This document shows, piece after piece, positions 1 through 7,901 of a stretch of DNA of 9,524 nucleotides; position 1 is the stretch's first letter, and each line of letters begins with the position of its first letter. The translations under genes and the position numbers were made by a program. The notes below the pieces were generated by a model that did not search any database, was not told the origin of the DNA, and saw nothing but the letters and a program-made list of their open reading frames with translations. Origin of the DNA: Verrucomicrobiales bacterium (GTDB lineage Bacteria > Verrucomicrobiota > Verrucomicrobiia > Limisphaerales > F1-80-MAGS106). The stretch covers positions 1-9,524 of the forward strand of contig CANLCA010000074.1 of the NCBI GenBank assembly GCA_947487925.1, in the 5' to 3' direction.

Positions 1-116
1 ACTTCCCGGGCGCAGCTTGTACGCAAGCAAAAATCTGCCGCCCCAATTCCATCCCTCCACGCCCCCTACCTCTCTCCCATCTTCACCAGATTCCACCGCT
101 CACGCCCAGCAGACAC
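1..116. other. Non-coding flank beyond the 3' end of the giant gene
   Basis: These 116 bases follow the stop codon of the giant minus-strand gene. I translated the minus-strand continuation in all three frames. None restores the missing second half of the last NHL blade (no IRK..P.G.V.T.AG-like run), so the gene does not simply continue here after a frameshift. I see no hairpin followed by a T-run and no RNA gene. Confidence 0.5.
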
Positions 117-3100
117 TCAGAAGCATCCTCCGTGCCGAACACAACTGATCATCATTTCCCAGTCGGATACAAAGACATTTCCAAGACTATCCACCGCGAT
201 CCCTCTTGGATCCCGAAACCGGGCCGCCTTGCCATTACCATCCAGATGTTCGCTTTGGCCACTCGTGCCGGCAAAGGTCGACACAACCCCAGCCGGATTG
301 ATCTTGCGGATGCTATAGTCCCCCGCCACATACAGATTCCCGGCGGTGTCCAAGGCGACATCCTGCGGCAAACGGAATCTCGCCCCGGCGCCGGTTCCAT
401 CTTCGCTTCCCGGTGTTCCAGGGAGCCCCGCGACCGTGATCACAATTCCATCGGGGGTCAGCTTCCGGATGGCATGATTGTGAGTATCGGCGACATAGAG
501 GTTCCCTGCGCTGTCCAGTGTGCTGCCTTGAGGGAAATTGAACCTCGCCTGAAGGGCCGGGCCATCCTGATAAGACCCACGGTTGTAGCCTGCCAACGTG
601 CTAGCAGCGCCGTCCGGTGCGATTTTCCGAATTGAAGAGTTCAACCGGTCTGCAACGTACAGATTCCCGGTGGCATCCACCGTAATACCGTGCGGACCCT
701 CGAAACGCGCCGCTGTCCCTACACCATCCACATGACCCCGCATGCCCTGTTCCCCTGCCAGTGTCGTCACCACGCCCGCCGGGGTGATTTTCAAGATGGT
801 TCCAGACTCCTGGGCGACGAACACGTTGCCGGAACCGTCGATCGCAAGCCCTCTTCCGCCAGCAGGTACGATAACCCAGGTGGTCACGACACTCTCCGGC
901 GTCACCTTTCGAATGCGGCCATTACCCCTATCCAAAACGTAAAGTACCCCTGATGCATCAAAAGCAAGACCGTCAGGAGCGTAAAACCGAGCGGTGGTTC
1001 CTGTCCCATCCGCTACCCCCCCGTCAGGGCTGCCGTCCCCATCTGCATCCACCACCGCGCCCGCAAAGGTGCTCACCACGCCACCAAGCGTGATCTTCCG
1101 GATGACATGGTTGCCCTCGTCCGAAACATACACATTCCCGGCAGCATCCACAGCGATGCCTGCAGGAAACCTAAAGCGCGCCGCGCTCGCGGTGCCGTCC
1201 ACGTAACCCGTCTGACCAGATCCTTCGCCCGCGAGGGTCGTCACAACTCCCTCCGGCGTCATCTTCCGAACCCTGTGTCCATGATATTCGGTGATGAAGA
1301 AACTGCCCCCGGAGTCCCTTGCAATTTGGTAAGGGTAGGCGAACCCCCCGGTCCCATCATCACTTGAGTTTAGGCCACCAGCGAAAGTTGTCGTGGTCCC
1401 GTCCGGCTCGATCTTCCGAATTCGGCCATTAATGTGGTCCGCGACGAACAGATTCCCCGCGTTGTCCAGCGCCACTCCGGTTGGTTCGTTGAACCGCGCC
1501 AACTGCCCCGGACCATCAGGCGTCGTAACCCCAGGCAAGCCCGCCAATGTGCTCACGGCTCCATTCGGCGCGATCACCCGTATCGTTGCGTTCCCGGCGT
1601 CGGACACAATCACGCTGCCGTCCGGATGCACCGCCATTCCCGACGGATTCTTGAAGCGTGCCGCGGCCCCAACGCCGTCCGCTGTCCCGCTGGAGCCCGA
1701 AGTGCCCGCAACAGTCGTCACAACCCCCCCAGGCATCACCTTGCGAATGGTGTGATTCCCCACATCCGCGATATAGATATTCCCAAAAACATCCAGATCG
1801 AGATCCGACCAATCGTTGATGTTGAATCTTGCATTGCCGCCGGTTCCATCCTGACTGCCTGGATTGTAGCGAGATCCGGCCAGAATGGTGACTTCGCCGG
1901 CTGAGTTGATCTTTTTTACCGCGTGTTCCCCGAGGGCGTAAATCACTCCTGCCCTGTCAATCGCCATGGCGCCTGCGGATATCGGCTCGGACGTGCTGAC
2001 CGTCGTTACTTCGCCCAACGGAGTGACTTTCCGTAAGACACTGCCATTCTGATCACTGACAAAAATGATCCCCGAAGCGTCCACTGCGATTCCCACAATC
2101 CTAGAGAACCTTGCGGCGGCGCCAATTCCATCCAGATTCCCTGTGAACTGATGGGTTCCGGCGATGGTGGTCACCATACCGTCTGGACTTAGGCGTCTGA
2201 CCATCGAGTAAACTCCGTCGGCAAAGTAGGCGTTTCCGCAAGAATCCGCCGCGATTATTCGCGGCTGGCTCAAGAACGCTTGGTCCCACATCCCGTCTTG
2301 GAATGAACGGATCCCCTTGTAGCTCGTCCACCAGAATCCCGCCGCAATGGTCACCTCTCCAGCTCTGCTAACGCGCCGGAGAATGTCCAGACCTGCATCC
2401 GCAACGAGAATATTGCCATCAGCATCAATGGCGAGTCCCTTCGGTTCACCGAACCGGGCCTGGTTCCCAATCCCGCCACCATGCTGCGGAATGCCGCGCC
2501 CGGCTATGGTCATCCACTTGTAGGTGCTCGAGGCAACGGGCGTTGGCGCCACCGGCGGCAGGTTGATTTGCACCGGATCGGCGATGGCGGATTGCGTTCC
2601 GCCGGAGTTGAAGGCGATCGCACGCAAAGTCGCAGAGGCGCTAAGGGTGAATGCAGTAGTGTAAAGTGTGGAGGAGGCCGTCGGGGTCGAGCCATCGAGT
2701 GTGTAACGAATCGTCCCACCGCTGAACGAAGACGAAAGGGAGATGCTGGGAGACGGAGAAAGTGAGAAACTAAAATTCGTCCCACCCACGCCATTGATCG
2801 AGAGTCGCGGCGTGCCGATCGGGGCTTCCGCCGAGTTCCATTTCACGAGCCAATAATCGAAAATTCCGTAATTCGTCGCACTCCGGTTCCCGCCCGGGTT
2901 GGAAGCGGAATATCCGCCCACGACATAACCGCCGTCTGTGGAGTCCACCGCCGCGAACGCGAAGTCACTGCCGGCCGCCCCGAAGGATTTGTCCCATTGT
3001 TTCGTTCCCGCCGCATCCACCTTAACCACCCAATAATCATAGCCGCCCTGGCTCGCCTCGGTTTTGCTCCCGCCCACACCCGAATCGGAATAGCCGGTAA

Positions 3101-6100
3101 GGAGAAAGCCGCCATCGGGCGCCTGCCGAACTTCATTGAGCGTGTCCGTACCAGTTCCGCCGAAAGCCTTGTCCCATACCTTGTTCCCGTTGGCGTCAAT
3201 CTTAACGATCCAATAATCTTCGCCGCCAAAACCGGACGCCGACTTGTTGCCCCCCGCGCCCGAGAACGACACTCCGGCCAACAGGAAGCCGCCGTCGCCG
3301 TCCGGAGTGGCCGAATGGAGGTAATCGTGCGCGGTCCCGCCGTACGATTTTTCCCACTGCCTGTTGCCGCTGGCGTCAATCTTGATGACCCAGTAGTCCG
3401 CCTGCCCGAAACTGGAGTCGGCCTTGTTGCCATCCGCGCCCGAAGTCGAGAAACCCGCGAGGAGATAGCCGCCATCGCCGGTCGGCGCGATCGCCCGCAG
3501 ATGATCCAACGCGGTTCCGCCGAAGGCAACGTCCCATTGCTTGGCACCGGCACTGTCGAGCTTCACCACCCAATAATCGTCGCTCCCAAAACCGGCCTGC
3601 GACTTGTTGCCGCTGTTCCCGGAGCCGGCGTACCCTCCCAGCAGCACTCCCCCATCCGCCGACGGTTGGAGGGCGAAAAGGTAGTCTGCGCTGGTGCCAC
3701 CAAATCGCTTGTCCCATTCCTTCTCACCGCTAGAGCTAATCTTCACAACCCAATAGTCATCCCCGCCGTAGCTGGCCTCGGACTTGTTGCCGGTGGCCCC
3801 GGATTGGGAATACCCGCCCAGAAAATAACCGCCCCCAGTGCTAGCGGCCAGCACCCGAAATTCATCCGCAAAAGATCCGCCAAAAACTTTCTCCCACTGC
3901 TTCACTCCATTGGCATCCGTCTTGACCACCCAGTAATCGCTCCCGCCAAAACTCTCCAAGCCTTTGTTTCCACTCACTCCCGAGGCCGAATTTCCACCCA
4001 GGATATAGCCCCCGTCGCTCGTCCTTTGAAGCGCGCTGAGAATGTCATCCCCTGTGCCACCGAAAGACTTGTCCCACACCTTGCTGACCTGCAACTCCAA
4101 CGGCACCGCGTTCGTGAAGACCGCCGTGAAATCGTTGGTCAACCCGACCGTGATGATGCGCGTCGCGCCTCCCTGCGCATCGCTCGTGGGCGGCCAACTG
4201 CGGCGATACGCCAGGTACTGCCCCGGGATCGGTTCGCTGCCGTTTGCCGGAACCGGATCGCCGGGTTTGCGCCAGGTAACGGCGAGATTGTCGGAACTTC
4301 CACCCTCTTTCATCAGGGCTTCCACATAATACAACTTGCCGCGCTCAAGGAACACTGGCGCGGAAGCGTTTTCCCGGGACGATCGCCGCTCCAAACCAGT
4401 CCAGTCACGCGCCTCGGCCCAGTATGGTTCTCGTGCGATCAAGACTTTATTGGCAGGGTCCTCGTCCGTGCTCAACCAGAGTTCTGAGCTATCGTCGGAG
4501 GAAATATAAAATGTGTAGTGACCGCTCAGAGGCGGAATCAGCAGGCCCGACAACCGTTGCCCGTATTCATCCATGACGTTCGGCGGAGCTTCGAAACTGG
4601 AAACCGTTCCCACAATATCGGGCGAGTTCGGAAACTTGGCGGCGTTGCGCAACGACTCCATGTTCGAGCCTGGAATAGTCGCATAAACCTCGCGCCGCAG
4701 GGCGCCCATTACCAGGTCGGCTGGCTTGTCCGACCACCCGAGGAACGTGCCGTAGCGCGGCGGCGTGGCCGTGAGTGTCACCGTCTCGCCGTAGTTATAA
4801 GTCGATTTTTCAGGCGACTTGGCCAACGTACCGCCACCGGTGCCCGACTGGGAAAAGTTGATCACAGGCACGGTCTCGATTCGCACGTAGAGGTTGTCCA
4901 TGGTAATCCGGCCATCGGTGCCATTTCCAGCCTGAAACCTCATGTATTTGAGCGCGGAAGGGTCGACGGCGATGGAATCGTTGGTCACGGAAAAAACGGT
5001 CGCGCCATCCGGGATCGTCCGAGCCGTCAAATGCATGGTGTTCGACTCGATGACGGCCGTATAATGAAAATTCGTGCCGAGTCGCCCAATCTGCGTAATG
5101 ACATATTGCGGAGTCGAGGCGGGAGACTGCGTGTAGGAAAGGTTCAGCTCAGAATTCGATGGATCCCAGTAACTGTGAGTGAGCGAAACCCCATACTCGG
5201 GCAACGGTGCTGGAGGCACGAGTATCACGGCCATGTTCCCCGTTTTGGCGTCCTCGACCGTTCCATCCCACTCCATCTGAACGCGGACAGTGCGGCCTGG
5301 CAGGTCGAAAACTTTCCCCAAATTAACCCCGCTCTCCGCAACCGTGGTGACTAGCGACCCAGCGGCAATGGTCCCCGGAGCGGCGTGCCACCCACCAAGA
5401 CTCCATCCGGCTGGAGTCTGGTTGTCATCCAAATTGTAAAACTCCTGGAACACTGTGGGATCGTTCAGGAACAGTGCCGTAGGCGAACTCGTGGCCACGC
5501 CCAACGCGTTGCTCACCACCACCGAATAAGCGGCGAGATCGCTCGGGTTGACGCTGGCGAGCGTGTATGTCGCGCTCGTGGCACCCGGGATGTTGATCCC
5601 GTTCTTGCGCCATTGATAGCTGGTGACACTGGTCGTGCCCGCGTTGACATCGGCTGTAAATGTGGCCGGATCGCCGAGTTTCACGAACAAATTAGCGTTG
5701 GGCAGCCCACTTGTCGGCACACCCTTGCGGACGGTGGCGTTCTCGTGGTCCGTTACATACACATTCCCTGATTTGTCCACCGCCACCGTGACAGGATTAT
5801 AAAACCGCGCCTGATTGTAGACACCATCCGTGTTCCCAATCACCCCATACAATCCGCCGATAGTGCTCACCGCGCCCGCCGGCGTCACTCGCCTGATAGT
5901 TTGGGCGTAGTGGTCTACCACCAGCAGGTTCCCGGTACTCTCCAAAGCAGCACTAACAGGGCTGTTGAAACGCGCAGCATTCCCAATGCCGTCCGCCGAA
6001 CCCACCTGACCAGGCGATCCTGCAATCGTCGTGACCACGCCCGCCGGGGTGATCTTGCGGATCGCTTGATTGTAGCGATCGCCGACATACAGATTGTCAG

Positions 6101-7100
6101 CTCCGTCAATACCAAACGGGCCGTGTGGACTGTTGAATCGTGCCCCGCTCCCGGTCCCATCCGCGTAGCCAGGGCTATCCGCAAGCCCGGCAAACGTGCT
6201 CACAACTCTGTCCGGCGTGATTTTCCGGATGGCGCCGCTGCCGTCATGTTCGGCCACGTAGATGTTTCCAGCACTGTCCACCGCCCCGCCGCGGGGACTC
6301 CTGAACCGGGCGACCGATCCGTTTCCATCATTGCTCCCGCTGTTGAACGGTACTCCTGCGATGGTGCTCACAACACCAGCAGGTGTTACCCTTCTAATCG
6401 TGTGACTGTAGTTGTCCCCAACAATGACGTTGTCCGCCCCATCCACAGCAATGATGCTTGGGTTCGCGAACCGTGCGGCAGCCCCTGTGCCATCGGCGTG
6501 TCCCCATGTGCCAGAGAGACCCGCGAGTGTGCTGACAACCCCGGAAGGAGTGATTCTCCGGATCGTATGGCCGTGGTAATCCGACACAAAAACGTTTCCA
6601 AATCGGTCCACTGCCAACCCGTGAGGACCGATGAACCGCGCGTCGCTGCCCGTGCCATCCGTGGAACCCCCTGTTCCCGCCAAGCCCGCGAACGTCGTCC
6701 ATGTGTAATAAGGGCCCGGTCCCAGAATACTCACCACCACCGGTGGCAAGTTGAGCTGCACCGGATCGGCCAGCGCCGATTGTGTCGCGTCCGAATTGAA
6801 AGCGATCGCCCGGAGTGTCGCGCTCTGCGAGGCCGTGAAGGGTCCGGTGTAAAAGGTCGAAGCGGTCGTGGGTGTTGAACCATTGAGTGTGTAAAAAATG
6901 CTGCCGCCCGTGAATGATGTCGTCAAACTCACTTGAACCGGAGTCGCGGAGTCGATCGTGGAGGAGGTTGGGGTTGAACCATTGACGAGGATTTCCGGCG
7001 CGCCCACCGGCGGTTGTTGGGCCAGAACGGGGTTTCCCAGCGTCAGCCAAAGCAACACCGCGGAGACAAGGAGGACATGCAAAGGAAGGAAATCAACCAC
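117..7100 (-). CDS. Giant secreted multi-domain NHL-repeat beta-propeller protein (chitobiase-C, Ig, LamG-like, InlB/PA14 domains)
   Basis: Predicted exported protein of about 2,327 residues; no enzymatic domain is visible, so a binding or adhesive surface role is inferred. Residues 1-27 form a signal peptide (VLLVSAVLLWLTL core, PVLA before QQ). Domains follow in order: chitobiase-C-like (35-120, YTLNGSTP); six NHL repeats (130-465, DGTG..ARF..P.G.AVD..GN.YV.D....IRK); Ig-like (466-545, YQWRKNG, YSVVVSN); concanavalin/LamG-like (548-745); first half of a divergent InlB repeat (747-796, YGETVTLTATP, GWS); PA14 (797-968, YTFYISSDDSSELWLS); second InlB half (972-1000); seven 60-residue DGGY/DYWVVK repeats (1009-1428); second chitobiase-C-like domain (1430-1520); about fifteen NHL repeats (1528-2327). 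The GTG start at 7100-7098 is chosen because it directly precedes the signal peptide; TTG at 7082-7080 is an alternative. Neither has a clear Shine-Dalgarno. The frame is open to 7769, but that stretch is intergenic repeat. No C-terminal anchor or sorting domain is seen, and the last blade is incomplete, so the 3' end may be truncated. Confidence 0.85.
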   Translation of the reverse strand: MVDFLPLHVLLVSAVLLWLTLGNPVLAQQPPVGAPEILVNGSTPTSSTIDSATPVQVSLTTSFTGGSIFYTLNGSTPTTASTFYTGPFTASQSATLRAIAFNSDATQSALADPVQLNLPPVVVSILGPGPYYTWTTFAGLAGTGGSTDGTGSDARFIGPHGLAVDRFGNVFVSDYHGHTIRRITPSGVVSTLAGLSGTWGHADGTGAAARFANPSIIAVDGADNVIVGDNYSHTIRRVTPAGVVSTIAGVPFNSGSNDGNGSVARFRSPRGGAVDSAGNIYVAEHDGSGAIRKITPDRVVSTFAGLADSPGYADGTGSGARFNSPHGPFGIDGADNLYVGDRYNQAIRKITPAGVVTTIAGSPGQVGSADGIGNAARFNSPVSAALESTGNLLVVDHYAQTIRRVTPAGAVSTIGGLYGVIGNTDGVYNQARFYNPVTVAVDKSGNVYVTDHENATVRKGVPTSGLPNANLFVKLGDPATFTADVNAGTTSVTSYQWRKNGINIPGATSATYTLASVNPSDLAAYSVVVSNALGVATSSPTALFLNDPTVFQEFYNLDDNQTPAGWSLGGWHAAPGTIAAGSLVTTVAESGVNLGKVFDLPGRTVRVQMEWDGTVEDAKTGNMAVILVPPAPLPEYGVSLTHSYWDPSNSELNLSYTQSPASTPQYVITQIGRLGTNFHYTAVIESNTMHLTARTIPDGATVFSVTNDSIAVDPSALKYMRFQAGNGTDGRITMDNLYVRIETVPVINFSQSGTGGGTLAKSPEKSTYNYGETVTLTATPPRYGTFLGWSDKPADLVMGALRREVYATIPGSNMESLRNAAKFPNSPDIVGTVSSFEAPPNVMDEYGQRLSGLLIPPLSGHYTFYISSDDSSELWLSTDEDPANKVLIAREPYWAEARDWTGLERRSSRENASAPVFLERGKLYYVEALMKEGGSSDNLAVTWRKPGDPVPANGSEPIPGQYLAYRRSWPPTSDAQGGATRIITVGLTNDFTAVFTNAVPLELQVSKVWDKSFGGTGDDILSALQRTSDGGYILGGNSASGVSGNKGLESFGGSDYWVVKTDANGVKQWEKVFGGSFADEFRVLAASTGGGYFLGGYSQSGATGNKSEASYGGDDYWVVKISSSGEKEWDKRFGGTSADYLFALQPSADGGVLLGGYAGSGNSGNKSQAGFGSDDYWVVKLDSAGAKQWDVAFGGTALDHLRAIAPTGDGGYLLAGFSTSGADGNKADSSFGQADYWVIKIDASGNRQWEKSYGGTAHDYLHSATPDGDGGFLLAGVSFSGAGGNKSASGFGGEDYWIVKIDANGNKVWDKAFGGTGTDTLNEVRQAPDGGFLLTGYSDSGVGGSKTEASQGGYDYWVVKVDAAGTKQWDKSFGAAGSDFAFAAVDSTDGGYVVGGYSASNPGGNRSATNYGIFDYWLVKWNSAEAPIGTPRLSINGVGGTNFSFSLSPSPSISLSSSFSGGTIRYTLDGSTPTASSTLYTTAFTLSASATLRAIAFNSGGTQSAIADPVQINLPPVAPTPVASSTYKWMTIAGRGIPQHGGGIGNQARFGEPKGLAIDADGNILVADAGLDILRRVSRAGEVTIAAGFWWTSYKGIRSFQDGMWDQAFLSQPRIIAADSCGNAYFADGVYSMVRRLSPDGMVTTIAGTHQFTGNLDGIGAAARFSRIVGIAVDASGIIFVSDQNGSVLRKVTPLGEVTTVSTSEPISAGAMAIDRAGVIYALGEHAVKKINSAGEVTILAGSRYNPGSQDGTGGNARFNINDWSDLDLDVFGNIYIADVGNHTIRKVMPGGVVTTVAGTSGSSGTADGVGAAARFKNPSGMAVHPDGSVIVSDAGNATIRVIAPNGAVSTLAGLPGVTTPDGPGQLARFNEPTGVALDNAGNLFVADHINGRIRKIEPDGTTTTFAGGLNSSDDGTGGFAYPYQIARDSGGSFFITEYHGHRVRKMTPEGVVTTLAGEGSGQTGYVDGTASAARFRFPAGIAVDAAGNVYVSDEGNHVIRKITLGGVVSTFAGAVVDADGDGSPDGGVADGTGTTARFYAPDGLAFDASGVLYVLDRGNGRIRKVTPESVVTTWVIVPAGGRGLAIDGSGNVFVAQESGTILKITPAGVVTTLAGEQGMRGHVDGVGTAARFEGPHGITVDATGNLYVADRLNSSIRKIAPDGAASTLAGYNRGSYQDGPALQARFNFPQGSTLDSAGNLYVADTHNHAIRKLTPDGIVITVAGLPGTPGSEDGTGAGARFRLPQDVALDTAGNLYVAGDYSIRKINPAGVVSTFAGTSGQSEHLDGNGKAARFRDPRGIAVDSLGNVFVSDWEMMISCVRHGGCF
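128..2515 (-). repeat. C-terminal array of about 15 NHL repeats (coding)
   Basis: About fifteen consecutive NHL units of roughly 45-60 residues, most following DG.G..ARF..P.G.A.D..GN.YV.D....IRK.TP.G.V.T.AG. NHL units form beta-propeller blades. Units 4 and 11 lack the DG..ARF segment, and unit 8 is shortened (DGTGGFAYPYQ). Between units 9 and 10 there is an insert DADGDGSPDG (about positions 1010-1053) that resembles a calcium-binding thrombospondin type-3 motif. Unit 15 stops after VFVSD. With six blades per propeller, fifteen units give two and a half propellers, which fits a lost end. Confidence 0.85.
2817..4076 (-). repeat. Seven in-frame 180-bp repeats (60-residue blades)
   Basis: Seven tandem coding units each start at a W(D/E)K.(F/Y)GG motif. 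Their tryptophan codons begin at 4076, 3896, 3716, 3536, 3356, 3176 and 2996 on the minus strand, which is exactly 180 bp apart with no indel. Each 60-residue unit reads approximately WDK.FGGT..D, then DGGYLLGGYS.SG..GNK, then FGG.DYWVVK.DA.G.KQ. Seven such WD/kelch-like units suggest a single seven-bladed propeller (inference). The repeats have diverged at the DNA level but keep strict length. Confidence 0.9.
5706..6713 (-). repeat. N-terminal array of six NHL repeats (coding)
   Basis: Six NHL units begin at DGTGSDARF, DGTGAAARF, DGNGSVARF, DGTGSGARF, DGIGNAARF and DGVYNQARF. Each runs into a GN.YV.D strand and an IRK/IRR strand. Six is the classic number for one closed NHL propeller. The array is preceded by the first chitobiase-C-like domain and followed by the Ig-like domain. 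Confidence 0.88.
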
Positions 7101-7310
7101 GGAAGGAAGACCGAAAGGGGACCGAATTTTACCGGGCTGGGAACCTAATTCTTTGTGCCCGCGAATCCACGCGAATCCACGCGAAAGGAACGGGCGGTAA
7201 AAATCTCTTACGTTCAGGGAATGTTGGTTCCGATTCGCGTCAATTCGCGTGATTCGCGGGCACTCCCAGGAATTCCTTTCGGTCCCCTTTCGGCCCCCTT
7301 TCCGCAGTTC
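7095..7310. repeat. Long imperfect palindrome, copy A (CGCGAATCC family)
   Basis: The left arm begins AACCACGGAAGG, continues with CCGAAAGGGGACCGAA and ends in an array GTGCCCGCGAATCCACGCG (7155-7186). The right arm is its imperfect reverse complement: ATTCGCGT units ending GATTCGCGGGCAC (7232-7263), then TTTCGGTCCCCTTTCGGCC and a degenerate CCGCAGTTC end. It would fold as one long interrupted hairpin. A homologous copy lies at 7684-7901. The left tip overlaps the probable start codon of the giant gene. Confidence 0.8.
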
Positions 7311-7326
7311 ATGAGGAATCCGATTG

Positions 7327-7409
7327 AACCACGGATGATACGGATAACACGGATAGGGATGAGACCGAGAAGTTTTTCCCATCCGTGTCCATCCGTGAAA
7401 TCCGTGGTT
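7327..7409. repeat. Short palindromic repeat (CACGGAT family)
   Basis: The left arm starts AACCACGGATGATACGGATA and continues with CACGGAT units. The right arm reads CATCCGTGTCCATCCGTG and ends AAATCCGTGGTT, the reverse complement of the left end. Total length is 83 bp with short direct repeats of (C)ACGGAT inside each arm. It shares the AACCACGG terminal motif with the two longer palindromes but has a different body. A degenerate half-site AACCACAGATCC lies at about 7548-7559. Confidence 0.8.
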
Positions 7410-7683
7410 AAAAAATCCTTGCAAAAAGGAAGGGCTCTTTTTGTTGGCAAAAGGCTGGCCCGCACCCTGAAAAACTCCGGGCGCTTCGCGGCGAAGCCAA
7501 GGCACATCATTTCCCATGACGAAAGACGAGAAAAACCCCGGTCGCTCAACCACAGATCCAAACTGCCGGGCTCGACCCTTTTTCCAAGGATCGCGTGTTC
7601 TGGGGTTTAAGTAGCAAAAATGGGCGGCAATCGCAAGCCCGAAACCGCTGTTGAAGACACGCGAAGGGATAGGGCGTTGGGGC
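7410..7683. other. Intergenic stretch between palindromic repeats
   Basis: No gene is supported here. Both strands contain open frames, but none has a recognisable domain, and those that extend outwards run into the palindromic repeats. A small perfect hairpin GCTTCG-CGG-CGAAGC lies at 7483-7497 without a following T-run, and an AACCACAGATCC half-site lies at about 7548. No promoter could be assigned. Confidence 0.45.
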
Positions 7684-7901
7684 CACCGCGGAAAGGGGAC
7701 CGAAAGGGGGCCGAATGCTACCATGTTGGGAAGCCATTCCATTTGTGCCCGCGAATCACGCGAATCCACGCGAATGGAACAGTGTGGTATGACCGCCCCC
7801 CTATCTGGAAAGGTGGGTCAAATTCGCGTTATTCGCGTGGATTAGCGGGCAAACATTCCACTCCCCATTTCGGTCCCCCTTCGGCCCGCTTTCCGTGGTT
7901 A
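7684..7901. repeat. Long imperfect palindrome, copy B (CGCGAATCC family)
   Basis: The left arm begins CACCGCGGAAAGGGGACCG, followed by GGGGGCCGAATG and TTTGTGCCCGCGAATCACG. The right arm has ATTCGCGTTATTCGCGTGG, then TTTCGGTCCCCCTTCGGCCC, and ends TTTCCGTGGTTAC. Order, arm composition and overall length (about 218 bp) match copy A (216 bp), so both belong to one dispersed family. It sits upstream of the toxin-antitoxin operon. Confidence 0.8.

Noticed and set aside
2997..4487. 496-codon plus-strand open frame opposite the 180-bp repeats, and the similar frame at 5901-6878
   Set aside because: They are antisense shadows of the giant gene. They reflect its third-position GC bias and repeats, and their translations show no domain of their own.
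7155..7263. CRISPR-like array from the repeated GCGAATCCAC and ATTCGCGT units
   Set aside because: Units are only 8-10 bp, contiguous without spacers, and arranged as opposing arms of a palindrome. No cas gene is present.
7483..7497. Perfect hairpin GCTTCG-CGG-CGAAGC as a terminator
   Set aside because: No T-run on either side and no gene ends nearby.
7214..7561. Possible small minus-strand gene containing TTDFTDGHG
   Set aside because: This peptide is what the CACGGAT palindrome yields on translation. Such products are spurious hypothetical proteins from repeats.
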